Shown: positions 49,873-60,411 of the stretch, in pieces
How the letters are laid out: the number at the start of each line of letters is the position of its first letter
Position numbering within the stretch: the stretch's first letter is position 1
Assembly: GCA_037720595.1 (NCBI GenBank)
Contig: JBBJLW010000013.1
Location: 24,575 to 88,574 of the forward strand
Length of the DNA stretch: 64,000 nt
Reading direction: 5' to 3'
DNA from: Gaiellasilicea sp037720595
Lineage (GTDB): Bacteria; Actinomycetota; Thermoleophilia; Gaiellales; Gaiellaceae
Program-made: the position numbers and the translations under genes
Notes under the pieces: generated by a model
Told to the model about the DNA's origin: nothing
The model's database searches: none
The model's input: the letters and a program-made list of their open reading frames with translations, nothing else

Positions 49873-51105
49873 TCATCCGACCACCACTAGATCCCGGTAG
49901 GTGGCGAGCAGATACCGGCCGTCCCGGGCGAGCGTCACGAGGTTCCCGTTCAACTGCTCGCTCGTGTACGGGACGATGATCCGCTGCCGCACCTCGAGCC
50001 CGGCGTTCCGGCAGGCCGGGATCATGTCGTCGGCGTGATTGATCGGCCGCTGCTTCTCGAGCGTCGAGCCGACGATGAACGCCAACCGGCCGCCCTTCTC
50101 GAGATGCGACACGCACGCGGCGACGGTCGCCTCCCACGCCGCCAGGAAGTCTTCGTAGCTCATGTTCCCCAGGTCGCGCGGGTTCTTCGAGTAGCGCCCC
50201 TTCGCCTGCTTCCAGTAGGGCGGGTCGAGCAGGATCAGGCTCGCCTTCTTCGGGGCCGCCTCCGGCCAGCCGGCAGCGATGTCGTGCTCGTGGATCGGCA
50301 GGAGCGGGTTCCTCGGGGACAAGTCCGACGCACACACCCGCCGGCCCATCCGCTTCGCCACCTCGATCGTCGTCCCACCACCCGCGAACGGGTCGACCAC
50401 GATCTCGCCCGGCTCCGTGTAGAGCCAGAGCAGGTTCTCGACCGCCTGCGCCGGCATCCGCCCGAAGTGAGAGCCGTCACCCTCATCCGCGGCCTTCCCG
50501 AACGTCCACACGTCGGCGTGCGGGAGCGGATCGGGCTGGGCGATTTCCGCAGACTTGCGCTTTTCGCCCAGCCAGTCCGCGACTGTCTTGCGAGGAACGT
50601 CGGTCAGCTTCTCGATCTCCCGCTCGGAAAGGCCGTTCAGCCACAGGTCCCAGGCGCGGTCCCGCGCCGCCTCCTTCTCGGACTTGCGTGCGTCCTGCGT
50701 CCATGAGTTCACCGACCGCTCCGACACAGAGAGGAGGCTGGCGATCTCCGTCGTGCGCTCACCCGCAGGCAGAAGCGAGTCGAGCCAGAGCCTCGCCGCC
50801 AGCCGCCGCTTGTCCGAGATCGAGAGCTGCTGGCCGTGCGTCGCGTTCCGCCGAATCGACTCGTGCAGGATCTCCCTGTCCGACAGATTGCCGAGGTCCT
50901 CGACCTCGACCGTGGTCGAGCCCTCCTTCAGATGCGCCTGCCAGCGGTGGAAGCCGTCCACGAGGATCCGCCCGCGCGCCAGCACGATCGGCGGGAGCTG
51001 CTCGAGCGACTCCCGATAACGCTCGACCGCCGAGTCGTCCTGCTTGAACCGAGGGTAGAGCTCGGGGACGAGCTCGACCTTTTCGATCTCCATGCGAACA
51101 GTCAT
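49873..51105 (-). CDS. ParB-N/HTH/DNA methyltransferase fusion
   Basis: The 410-residue protein joins a ParB/sulfiredoxin-type N domain (about 1-110, DGFHRWQAHLKEG), an HTH region (SISDKRRLAARLWLDS, SVSERSVNSWTQDARKSE, SEREIEKLTDVPRKTVADWLG) and a DNA N4/N6-methyltransferase (VDPFAGGGTTIEVAKRMG; DPPYWKQAKGRYS). It occurs in phages and mobile islands as an orphan methylase. No cognate nuclease is next to it. ATG 51105 is preferred; ATG 51117 is possible. Confidence 0.9.
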   Translation of the reverse strand: MTVRMEIEKVELVPELYPRFKQDDSAVERYRESLEQLPPIVLARGRILVDGFHRWQAHLKEGSTTVEVEDLGNLSDREILHESIRRNATHGQQLSISDKRRLAARLWLDSLLPAGERTTEIASLLSVSERSVNSWTQDARKSEKEAARDRAWDLWLNGLSEREIEKLTDVPRKTVADWLGEKRKSAEIAQPDPLPHADVWTFGKAADEGDGSHFGRMPAQAVENLLWLYTEPGEIVVDPFAGGGTTIEVAKRMGRRVCASDLSPRNPLLPIHEHDIAAGWPEAAPKKASLILLDPPYWKQAKGRYSKNPRDLGNMSYEDFLAAWEATVAACVSHLEKGGRLAFIVGSTLEKQRPINHADDMIPACRNAGLEVRQRIIVPYTSEQLNGNLVTLARDGRYLLATYRDLVVVG

Positions 51106-51117
51106 CCCTCTCCTCAT

Positions 51118-52029
51118 GCCGCTCGCGCTGTGCGTGATGGCCGGTAGGCCGATTCGGCGAGGGCGCTTCCCTGGCCAGCGCAGTAGGAGCCGGAAACCGA
51201 TCGAGGAAGCGGTCGTGGAGTGCGCTCACCACGAGCCTGAGGGCGGTCGGAGACGTGGTCCGTCTTCGCGATCCGATCCGAATACGTCCACGGTTTGGTG
51301 AGCGGAGCGGCCCAGGCGCTCGGACGGCTTCGGTCTGTCGAGCCCCTCGGGCTGCCCGAACGCCCGAGGATTGCGCGCGGGACGGAAGCGGATGACGCAG
51401 CAAGATCCTGCTGATGCCTCCGACCTTGCGGACGGGGGCACGTCGGCCTTCGCGGTCGTGGTCGGGTCGAGCCTCGAGCGCGTGGACGATTCCTGCGAGC
51501 GCCACGGCGACAGATGCATCGAAGTGCTCTGTCGCGGTGGTTCCCGGTACTGCGCGGCGGCAGGGAACAATGCGGCCTCGTCCGGCGCTTGGGCACGGGC
51601 GAGTGCCGCTCGATGGACTTCAAGATTCGGCGGAACAGATAATCCTGCGCTGCGGTGCTCGCATAGCCGCTACGAGAGGGCACCGCAGACTGATCGAATG
51701 GGGATCCCCAAAACGTGGTGTTTGGGCGCGCGGGCTTAACCATCGTGATCCCAATAAAGCGGATCTCGCCGCGGTCACGCAAGCGGAGTTGAGTGTGCCT
51801 GCGTCGCGCGCCCGTCACCTGCGTAGAACAGTCTGATCTAGCGTCAGATAGAGAACCGCCACTTTGCAGGAGCTTTGTCGAAACCGCGGCGAACGGCGTT
51901 CGCTGCGGCGAAGATGAAGCGGCCAAACCTAAAAGCTCCGAGGCAGCCGGAAATCCTTACTAAACGGAGACGGGGGCTGCAGTCAACGGCGAGCTGCTCC
52001 CCCTCCGAACCGGAAGCAGCGGATGAAGG
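51118..52029. other. About 0.9 kb without a supported gene
   Basis: Open frames occur on both strands here but none has a recognisable domain, consistent codon use or a good start site; the longest are Ser/Arg-rich. The segment lies inside the mobile element and may hold dead cargo or control sequences. Confidence 0.5.
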
Positions 52030-52512
52030 TTAGGCGGCCTCGAGCGCGGCGAGCAGTTCATCCGTGGCCTGTTCCTGTAGAGGTTCCGGTACGACGCGAT
52101 CGAACACCTCGAGCACGATTTCAGCCATCTTCTGAACACTCGCCTCGGTACGCATTGCCTGCGGCGTGTAGGGGAGGATGCCCGCGAGCCGGAGCAGCTC
52201 CTGCTTCCGGCTCATGGCCTCGAGCCGGCGCGTAATCGCGCCAAGCCGAACTGGATCGTTGCGGGTGGTTTCGGCAAGCAAGGCCAGATCCTGGATCGCG
52301 GCATCCCATTGCAAAGCCGCCTCGCGCAGCGCCTCTGTGGGGTTGTCGGGGCCGAGCGGCTGCTCGCGGAGATGCTGATTCCAGATCGAACGGCACATCC
52401 GTTCTGAGAGGTCGTGGCGAGCGGCGACGGTGGCCCAGGAAAGCCCGTGTGCGCGGTCTGCAACAACGCGGGCATCTCGACGCAGCTTCTCCTCTGAGGT
52501 GGCTCTGGGCAC
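52030..52512 (-). CDS. HTH protein of element, terminase-small-subunit-like
   Basis: The 160-residue protein begins with a helix-turn-helix-like segment (EEKLRRDARVVADRAHGLSWATVAARHDLSERMCRSIWNQHL) and continues as helices (ALQWDAAIQDLALLAETTRNDPVRLGAITRRLEAMSRKQELLRLAG). The layout resembles phage small terminases and element regulators; I cannot assign it surely. A GTG at 52512 is taken as the start. Confidence 0.55.
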   Translation of the reverse strand: MPRATSEEKLRRDARVVADRAHGLSWATVAARHDLSERMCRSIWNQHLREQPLGPDNPTEALREAALQWDAAIQDLALLAETTRNDPVRLGAITRRLEAMSRKQELLRLAGILPYTPQAMRTEASVQKMAEIVLEVFDRVVPEPLQEQATDELLAALEAA

Positions 52513-52608
52513 CCCGGTAGCTTGCCTTCTGACTCGGACGTTTCCGGGGACGCCGGGCTCCAAGCCGCCGGCGGCTCAAGCCGCCGAGTGGCGTTAGGCT
52601 CTGGCCTG

Positions 52609-53000
52609 ATGACTGATCTCAGCGACCTCGAGCGGCGGCTCTGGGCGGCGGCCGACGAGCTGCGCGCGAACTCCACGCTGACGGCGGCTCAGTACCGGGA
52701 CCCCGTGCTCGGACTGATCTTCCTGGCCTTCGCCGAGCACCGTTTCGAGCAGCTCCGTCCTGAGCTTGAAGGCAAGGCGACGCCGCGAAGGCCAGTCAGT
52801 ACCGAGGATTTCGGGCTCGGGGTGTGCTCTACGTCCCGGAGATCGCCCGGCTCTCGTACCTCGTCGATCTTCCTGAGGCAGAGGATCTCGGCGCGAACAT
52901 TGACCTTGCGATGGACGCGATCGAGGCCACTAACGCTGGGCTCCGCGACGTTCTCCCTCGCGGTTATCAGAAGCTCGAGAAGAGCACGCTTGTCGAACTT
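52609..53000 (+). pseudogene. hsdM 5' fragment (type I DNA methyltransferase), frameshifted
   Basis: The start MTDLSDLERRLWAAADELRANSTLTAAQYRDPVLGLIFLAFAEHRFEQL is the N-terminal helical part of HsdM. One base is missing near 52811, after which the other frame continues RGVLYVPEIARLSYLVDLPEAEDLG to LPRGYQKLEKSTLVELVRL. The SAM-binding core and everything after it is absent; the sequence runs straight into the hsdR fragment. Confidence 0.9.
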
Positions 53001-53011
53001 GTCCGCCTGAG

Positions 53012-55916
53012 GTGCTCCGCCAGATCCCCGGAGGCTGGACGTTCGTGATGGTCACGGACCGGAAGGAGCTCGACGAGCAGCTCCACGGGGAGTTCGCGGA
53101 TGCCGGCGCGGTCAGCCGTGAGGCCGCAGTTCACGCCGAGACGGCGGCGCACCTGCGCGAGCTGCTCCGCGCCGATCACCGCTACGTGTTCACGTTGATC
53201 CACAAGTTTCGGTTGCGCGAGGGCGAGGTGGAGATGCCGGTGCTCTCCGATCGCGAGGACGTAATCGTGATCACGGACGAGGCGCACCGGACGCAGTACG
53301 ACGTGCTCGCGCAGAACATGCGTGGTGCGCTGCCGAACGCGGCGTTCATGGGCTTCACGGGCACGCCGCTGGTGGTGGGGGAGGAGCTGACCCGGCGGGA
53401 GTTCGGCGATTACGTGAGCGTCTACAACTTCGGTGACGCGATCGCCGACGGCGCGACTGTGCCGCTCTACTACGAGAACCGGATCCCGGAGTTGCAGCTC
53501 GTGAACGAGGCGTTCGCGGAGGACCTGAACGCGCTGCTCGAGGCGGCCGAGGTCGACGAGGAGGCGGAGGGACTGCTGGTGCGCCGCTTCGCGCGTGAGG
53601 TGGCGCTGATCTCGCGGCCGGAGCGGCTGCGGACGATCGCGCGTGACCTCGTCCGGCACTTCGTCGGTCGCGGCTTCGACGGCAAGGCGATGGTCGTCTC
53701 GATCGACAAGGCGACCGCCGTGCGGATGCACGACCTCGTGCGCGAGGAGTGGGAGCTTCACCTTGCGGAGCTGCGTTCGGAGCACGACGCGCTGCCGGAG
53801 CTGGAGCGGGCCTGGCTCGCGAGCCGGATCGAGCTGATAGAGACGACCGATATGGCGGTCGTCGTCAGCCAGGCGCAGAACGAGGTGGGAGATCTCGAGC
53901 GGGCGGGACTGGACATCCGCCCGCACCGCGCCCGGATGCTGGCCGAGCCGCTCGATCACCGTTTCAAGGATCCGCGCGACCCGCTCCGGCTCGTCTTCGT
54001 CGTGGCGATGTGGATGACCGGCTTCGACGCTCCGAGCTGCTCGACGATCTATCTCGACCGGCCGATGCGCAACCACACGCTGATGCAGACGATCGCCCGC
54101 GCCAACCGCGTCTTCCCGGAGAAGGAGAACGGGCTGATCGTCGACTACATCGGCGTCTTCCGCGACCTCGAGCGGGCGCTCGCGATCTACGGGGCTGCGA
54201 CCGGGGACGAACGCATCGACGCGCCGATCCAGGACAAGGCCGACCTGGTCGCCGCGCTCGCGCAGGCGATCGAGGAGTGCTCCGAGCTGTGCGAGCGGTA
54301 CGACGTCGACCTGGGCGAGCTCCGAAGCGCGACGGGGTTTGAGTTCATCGCCTTGCGGGACGCCGCCGTGGAGGCGCTGCTCGTGGATGACGAGGTGCGC
54401 GAGGCGTTCCTGACCGCTGCTCGCCGCGCCCGCAAGCTGTTCAAGGCGGTGCTTCCCGATCCGGCAGCCGCCGGCCAGCAGGCAACGGTCGCGGTGATCC
54501 GCGTCTTGGCCGAGCGGATCAGCGACCTGAGCGGGGGCGAGCGGCCCGACATCACCGAGGTCGCCGACGCAGTCGATGCGCTCCTCGATCGCTCCGTCGG
54601 GGCCGAGGAGTACGTGATCCGTGCCGCCGCCGAAGGCGTCGATAAGGACCCGGTGATCGACCTCAGCAAGATCGACTTCGACGCGCTCTCAGCCCAGTTC
54701 GCCGGGCGCAAGCGTTCCGAGACCGAGCGGTTCGCGGCCCTCGTCCGCGACCGAGCCGTGGCGGCGGCGCGGCGCAACTCGACCCGTCATGAGCTGGTCG
54801 AGCGGATCGAGCAGCTCATCGCCACCTACAACGCGAGCAGCCTCAACATCGACGAGTACCTGCGGCGGCTGATCGCGCTCTCGCGCGACCTCAGCGAAGA
54901 GGAGCAACGTGCAGCAAGGGAGGGCTTGAACGAGGAGGAGCTCGCGATCTTCGACCTGCTCACCAAGCCCGACCCGGTGCTCGACACAGACGAGACCGAG
55001 CAGGTCAGGGCCGTCGCGAAGCGCCTGCTCGAGCACTTGCACGAGAAGCTCGTGCAGGACTGGCGGCGCAAGGCAGAGACGCTCGCCGAGGTACGGGTCA
55101 CGATCCGCGACGTTCTTGACCAACTCCCCGACGATCCCTACCCGCGCACGCTGTACGACGCAAAGGTCGCAGGCCGTCTTCGACCACGTACAGACGGTCT
55201 ACGGCGAGGACGGCGGCAGCGTCTACGACGCGGCCAGATCGGTGCAGACCCTCGCTGCGCCGGCCGTGCCCGCCAGCCTCGAGGCGATCACGGAGTCGGT
55301 GATCGAACGGATCCGGACCGACGCTGAGTTCGCTGAGCTCGTCGCACGCCAGTTACGGGGCGACGTGCCTACGTTCGCGCGGACCGTCGAGGAGCTGCTT
55401 GAGAATGACGAGGACGACGCGGTCGAGTTCAAGTCCACCGCCCGCTGGGACGTCCGCGAAGCCAAGCGGAACCCTGTCATGGAGGACGCGATCGTGAAGA
55501 CCGTCGCCGCGTTCCTCAACACCGACGGGGGCACGCTCCTGATCGGCGTCGGACCCGATCGCGCAATCGTTGGCCTGGAGCTCGACTACCCGCACGTCAA
55601 GCCCGCGAACGGCGACGGCTTCGTCAACTGGCTCACCACCCACCTACTCAACGCCTTAGGTAGCCCGGCGGTGATGCGAACCCGCGCCCGTATCGTTTCC
55701 CCCACCGGCGCGGAGATCTGCCGGCTCGACGTCTCTAAGTCATCACAGCCTGTTTGGGCGAATACGAGCAAAGAGGCTCGTGTCTTTTTCGTCCGCATGA
55801 ACAACTCGAGTCGCCCGATGCCCGCGAATGAGGCGGAGACGTACTTCGCCGACCGCTGGGACTATCGGTGCGGCACGAGGCCACGCTGCGAGGCCGTGGA
55901 TGAGCTACGGCCGTGA
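53012..55916 (+). pseudogene. hsdR fragment (type I restriction motor) with AlbA_2 end, frameshifted
   Basis: The frame starts in the motor domain: WTFVMVTDRKELDEQL, VIVITDEAHRTQYDVLA, AFMGFTGTPL, VFVVAMWMTGFDAPSCSTIYLDRPM and HTLMQTIARANR. The N-terminal nuclease and Walker A parts are missing, deleted together with hsdS and most of hsdM. One extra base near 55169 breaks the 3' part, which in the next frame reads QAVFDHVQTVYG and then an AlbA_2 domain (DDAVEFKSTARWD, AAFLNTDGGTLLIGVG). The DNA cannot encode a working type I enzyme. Confidence 0.9.
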
Positions 55917-55950
55917 GGCTGCCCGAGACGAGCGCGTCGGTGTTCACGGA

Positions 55951-55991
55951 TTCCTAAACCGCGTGCCCTGGTTCGATTCCGGGCGGGGGCA
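55951..55991 (+). other. 3' half of a tRNA-Arg (CCT), probable attachment-site scar
   Basis: The sequence TTCCTAAACCGC holds an anticodon loop (CCT), followed by a T arm CCTGG-TTCGATT-CCGGG and acceptor 3' strand CGGGGGC plus A. The 5' half of the tRNA is missing, so it is not a functional gene. Such 40-45-base fragments from anticodon loop to the 3' end are what remains at one end of an element inserted into a tRNA. Confidence 0.8.
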
Positions 55992-56177
55992 TCCCAGTGT
56001 TCATGCCGATTGTGGCCGGTGTGCAGCGTCTTAGGTCGCAGCCATGTTCGGTTGATCCGCTCAGAACCGCTCGGAACCGCTCCGCCGAGGTGTCGACTGG
56101 CGCACAACTGGCGCGCAGTCGGGTCGCGGGCGGGGAGTCGAAAGTAACGGCTCGCCGTCCAGGTCTAGACTCGGCTG

Positions 56178-59100
56178 GTGATCACCTGTCCGGCGTGCGG
56201 CAAGGAGAACCCGGACGGGTTTCAGTTTTGCGGTTTTTGCGGCGCCCCGTTGTCGGCCGCCGCCGTAGTGCCGGTGCGGGAGCGGAAGGTCGTGTCGGTG
56301 TTGTTCTGTGATCTGGTCGGGTTTACGGCGGCGTCGGAGCAGGCTGATCCGGAGGAGGTGCAGGAGCGGATTGCGCCGTATCACGCCCGGACTCGGGAGC
56401 GGATCGAGGCGTTCGGGGGAACGGTCGAGAAGTTCATCGGGGACGCGGTGATGGCGGTCTTCGGGGCGCCGGTCGCACACGAGGACGATCCCGAGCGTGC
56501 GGTCAGAGCAGGACTGGCGATCCTGGACGTGATCGAGGAGCTGAACGCTGCTGACGGGTCGTTGGCGTTGTCGGTGCGTGTTGGGGTGAACACGGGCGAG
56601 GCGGTCGTCGCTCTTGCTGCGCGGCCTGAGCTGGGTGAGGGGATGGTCACAGGCGATGTCGTGAACACGGCTGCGCGGATCCAGGCGCAGGCGCCGGTCG
56701 GCGGCGTCGCCCTCGGCGAAGGGACGTTCCGTGCGACCGAGCGCGTGTTCGAGTACGAGCCGTTGCAAGCGATCTCGGCGAAGGGAAAAGTCGGAGCCGG
56801 TCGAGGTCTGGCGTGCGCTAGTCGCCCGGGCACGGTTTGGCAGTGATGTGATCCGGTCGATCAGCACGCCGCTCGTCGGGCGTGATCTCGACCTGGCGCT
56901 CCTGCGCGGGACCTTCGACAAGACCGTCGCAGAGAACGCTGTTCAGTTGGTGACGGTCGTCGGTGAGCCGGGCGTGGGCAAGTCGCGCCTGGTCGCAGAG
57001 CTATTCGCCTACATCGACGAGATTCACCAGGTGATCCGCTGGCGCCAGGGGCGCTGTCTGCCCTACGGCGAAGGGATCGCCTTCTGGGCTTTGGGTGAGA
57101 TCCTGAAGGCCCACGCGGGGATCTTCGAGTCCGATCCGCCCGAGGTCGCGACGGCGAAGTTGGAGGCGGTCCTGCCCGAGTCGAGCGACCGGCCGTGGCT
57201 GCAGGCCAGGCTGCTGCCGCTGCTCGGGATCGACGCCGGGGAAGCGGCCGTGCAGGAGGAGCTGTTCACCGCCTGGCGCAGGTTCCTCGAGTCGATCGCC
57301 GAGCGCGATCCGCTTGTGCTCGTGGTCGAGGACATCCACTGGGCCGACCCAGCCATGCTCGCGTTCCTCGAGCACCTCGCCGACTGGGCCCAAGGCGTGC
57401 CGCTGCTCGTGGTGTGCACAGCGCGGCCGGAGCTGTACGAGACCCACCCAGCCTGGGGAGCCGCATTGCGGAACACGACCACGATCAACCTCTCGCCGCT
57501 CTCCGACAACGACACCGCCCGCCTCGTCTCCGCGCTGTTGGAGCAGGCAGTGCTCCCGGCCCAGACGCAGCAGTTGCTGTTGGAGCGGGCGGGTGGGAAC
57601 CCGTTGTATGCGGAGGAGTTCGTGCGGATGCTCCGCGACCGCGAACTCCTCGACAACCGTGGCACGCTTCGCAGCGATGCGGAAGTGCCGTTCCCGGCGT
57701 CGATCCAGGCACTAATCGCCGCCCGCCTCGACACCCTCCCCCAAGACCGCAAGGCCCTCCTGCAGGACGCGGCGGTGATGGGCAAGGTCTTCTGGGCCGG
57801 ATCCGTTGTCGCGATGGGCGACCGCGACTCCCGCGAGGTCGAGCAGGCGCTGCACGAGCTGTCACGGAAGGAGTTGGTGCGGCCTGCGCGTCAGTCGTCG
57901 ATGGAAGGGGAGACGGAGTGCGGGTTCTGGCACCTGCTCGTGCGTGACGTGGCGTATGCGCAGATCCCGCGTGCCCAACGCGCCAGCAAGCACCTGAGCG
58001 CCGCCGACTGGTTGGAAGCCAAAGCAGGCGAGCGGGTGGAGGATCTGGCGGAGGTGTTGGCCTACCACACCGGCGAAGCGCTCACGTTGGCCGAGGCGAC
58101 CGGCGACACCGTCCTGCAGGCCGAGATCACGCCGCGGGCGGCCCGATATGCGCTGCTCGCGGGGGAACGCGCGCTGGGTCTCGACACGAACAAAGCGTTG
58201 GGTCTGCTCGACCGGGCCCGGGCGCTCACCCGCGACACCGATCCCGAATACCCGCTCGTGCTGTTGCGCTGGGCCGACGCGGCCCGACAGGCCGGACGGC
58301 TACGCGACGCCGCCGACGCGCTCGCCCAGGCATCAGACGCCTTCCAAGGGCAGGGTGATGTGTTGCACGCCGGGGAGACGCTCACCCTCCTCTCCAACGT
58401 CCATTGGAGCTTAGGTGAGCCGGACGGCCTGGCGCTTGCCGAGCAGGCGGTGACACTGCTCGAACCTACCCCAGGCCCGGAACTCGTCGCCGCGCTCGCC
58501 GGGGTCGCCGTCCGCCACGGCGTGAGCGGCGCCTCCAGGGAGGCGGTCGCGGCGGTCGAGCGGGCGCTCAGGTTGGCCGAGCAGCAGGGGTTGCCGCTGC
58601 CCGGTCGGGCGCTCGGCTTCCGCGGCCTCAGCCGCTGCTATCTCGGTGACCTCGACGGCCTCACCGACACCGAGCAGGCGCTCGACCTGCTGGTTGCCGA
58701 GGGCAAAGGCAGAGACGCCGCCGTCCTGATGAGCAACCTCGCGATCGTCCGCGGGTCACTGGAAGGGCCAGCGGCCGCGATCGCCGGGTTCGAGCAGGCC
58801 CGCGAGTTCGCCCAGGCACGTGGGCTCACCGAGGTAGCGCAGTTCGCACGTGTGGGCAGCGTCGGCGCGTTCGTCCACATGGGCCGGTTCGACGAGGCGC
58901 TCACCCAGACCGGCCTGCTGCTGCCGCTGGTGCGCGACGGCGGCGACCGGCTCTCCGAGGCCGAACTGCTCACCGCACAAACGGTGGTGCTGGTCGAACG
59001 GGGACAGGACGCAAGCGAACCCGCCGAACACGCGCTCCAGATCGCCCGCGACACCGGCGAACCCCTCTACCTCGCGAACGCCGCCTGGGGTGCTGTGCCC

Positions 59101-59586
59101 GCCCTGATCGCCACCGGCGACACGACTGCCGCGAGGGCGCTGCTCGACGAGATCGCCAACACCCCCATCCACCACGACCCCGAGTGGCTGCCCACGCTGG
59201 CCCGTGCCGCCCACACCCTCAACGACCCCGGCTTGCTTGCTCGGCTCGCCGCCGTCGTGCCCGACCTGCTGCCAATCCAGCAGCACGCGCTCGCCACCGT
59301 CCATGCGATCCAAACCGAACAAGCCGGCGACCACGCCCAAGCCATCGGCCTCTACGCCGACGCCGCGCAAGGCTGGGAACGGTTCACCGGCGTGCTCGAA
59401 CAAGCCCACGCCCTGCTCGGCCAGGGTCGCTGCCTCACCCTGCTCGGGGAGCCGAACGCCGACATGCCGCTTCTCCAGGCCCGGTCGCTGTTCGATCAGA
59501 TGGGTGCCACGCCGCGCGTCGAGCAGTGCGACACCCTCCTCGAACAGGCCAGCACCGAAAGGGCGGCAGGCGGAGAGGTCGCTTGA
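56178..59586 (+). pseudogene. Class III nucleotide cyclase-AAA-TPR regulator with one frameshift
   Basis: The first frame (56178-56846) encodes a zinc ribbon (CPACGKENPDGFQFCGFCGAPL) and a class III cyclase domain: LFCDLVGFTAAS and GDAVMAVFG carry the metal Asp residues and GDVVNTAARIQ the Asn and Arg. Near 56787, at GGGAAAAG, one extra base breaks the frame. The other frame continues EPVEVWRALVARARFG, a P-loop ATPase (GEPGVGKSRL, LVVEDIHWAD) and TPR-like helices to 59586. Repaired, it is a 1135-residue protein of a common actinobacterial type. It may be a sequencing error or true loss. Confidence 0.85.
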
Positions 59587-59721
59587 GAGTCCGCCCCCTC
59601 TGGGCGCCGTGGGGAGGATCGGCGAGCACTTCGGGCAGCGCAACCTCGCTGTAACGGCGAACACCTACTCTGCTCATCCGCATCTGAACCCCGCTCACTC
59701 GACGGATCAAGGCAGCAACGT

Positions 59722-59913
59722 CTAAAACCCATCCGCTACCGAGGCAGCGGCCTCGAGGTAGGCATCAAGCAACGACGACGCCGCCACTGACTCGTTTCCC
59801 GGCATCAAGTGGCCGTAGCGGTCGAGGGTGATCGTGATGCTCGAGTGGCCCATGTAGGTGCTGAGTGCCTTCGCGGTCACGCCGGCGGCGATCATCAGCG
59901 ACGCGAACGTGTG
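59722..59913 (-). pseudogene. Tyrosine recombinase C-terminal relic
   Basis: The last 63 codons read HTFASLMIAAGVTAKALSTYMGHSSITITLDRYGHLMPG, the end of an integrase catalytic domain with its second His and nucleophile Tyr. The Arg and the rest of the protein are not found upstream. It is unrelated in sequence to the intact integrase at 47848. Confidence 0.85.
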
Positions 59914-60079
59914 CTGTACCTCGGCTTCTTCGCGCTCTTGTTGATGGGGCTTTGGCTGATCGCAGAGAGCGTCCTGTTGCTGCGTTCGAGCGGGATCCGT
60001 GAACCAGCCTCCGCGGCGGCCGTCGCCTGAGGCACGTTTACTCGCGTCTGGGCCCGCCGCTTTGACAGAGCGGACCCAG

Positions 60080-60300
60080 ACGCTAGCCCAGAGCTGGATG
60101 TTCGGTATGCCGCCGTTCGACACGGACGAGAAGCGACTCGAGCTTCTCAAGAGGCTGAACGGGATCCCTGGCGTCGAGCTACCGGCGGACGCGATCTCAA
60201 GGAAGCCCAGCATCCCATTGACGACTTTCGTTCCTCCCGGCAGCCCTCGAAGCTGTACGACGTCACCGAATGGTTCCTCGCCGAAGCCACCAAGGACTGA
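60080..60300 (+). pseudogene. 3' relic of an unidentified gene
   Basis: The frame reads QSWMFGMPPFDTDEKRLELLKRLNGIPGVELPADAISRKPSIPLTTF and, after a frame change near 60230, SRQPSKLYDVTEWFLAEATKD with a stop. The sequence has protein-like codon use in both pieces but no recognised family. It lies between two recombinase genes, so it is probably cargo left after deletion. Confidence 0.45.
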
Positions 60301-60411
60301 AACTCGACCTCCCAGCCTCGCACGCGTAGTAGGGCCGGTCGTCCGACCGGCGGAAAGGCTCCGAGGGTTAGCTCGGGGATGCGCGTGGTCTCGGTGCAAA
60401 GGCCAACGCGA

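Larger units (their letters stand above)
47766..52512. mobile_element. Integrated element beside tRNA-Val (integrase, excisionase, ParB-methylase)
   Basis: All real genes here run on the minus strand: integrase, excisionase-like, RHH protein, ParB-methyltransferase and an HTH protein. This is the module order of phage-derived or integrative elements next to a tRNA. A second copy of the tRNA-Val 3' end is not found in the window, so the far boundary is undefined or the element has lost it. The right limit is set to the last element-like gene. Confidence 0.55.

Noticed and set aside
51371..51836. Two overlapping plus-strand frames inside the element
   Set aside because: No domain, poor start sites and no codon bias; reported as unassigned DNA.
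55948..55991. Functional tRNA-Arg gene
   Set aside because: The acceptor 5' strand, D arm and 5' anticodon stem are absent, so it cannot fold as a tRNA.
59809..60030. Short hydrophobic frame (LGFFALLLMGLWLIAESVLLL)
   Set aside because: It is mostly antisense to the integrase relic and has no start context; the hydrophobic run appears to be chance.
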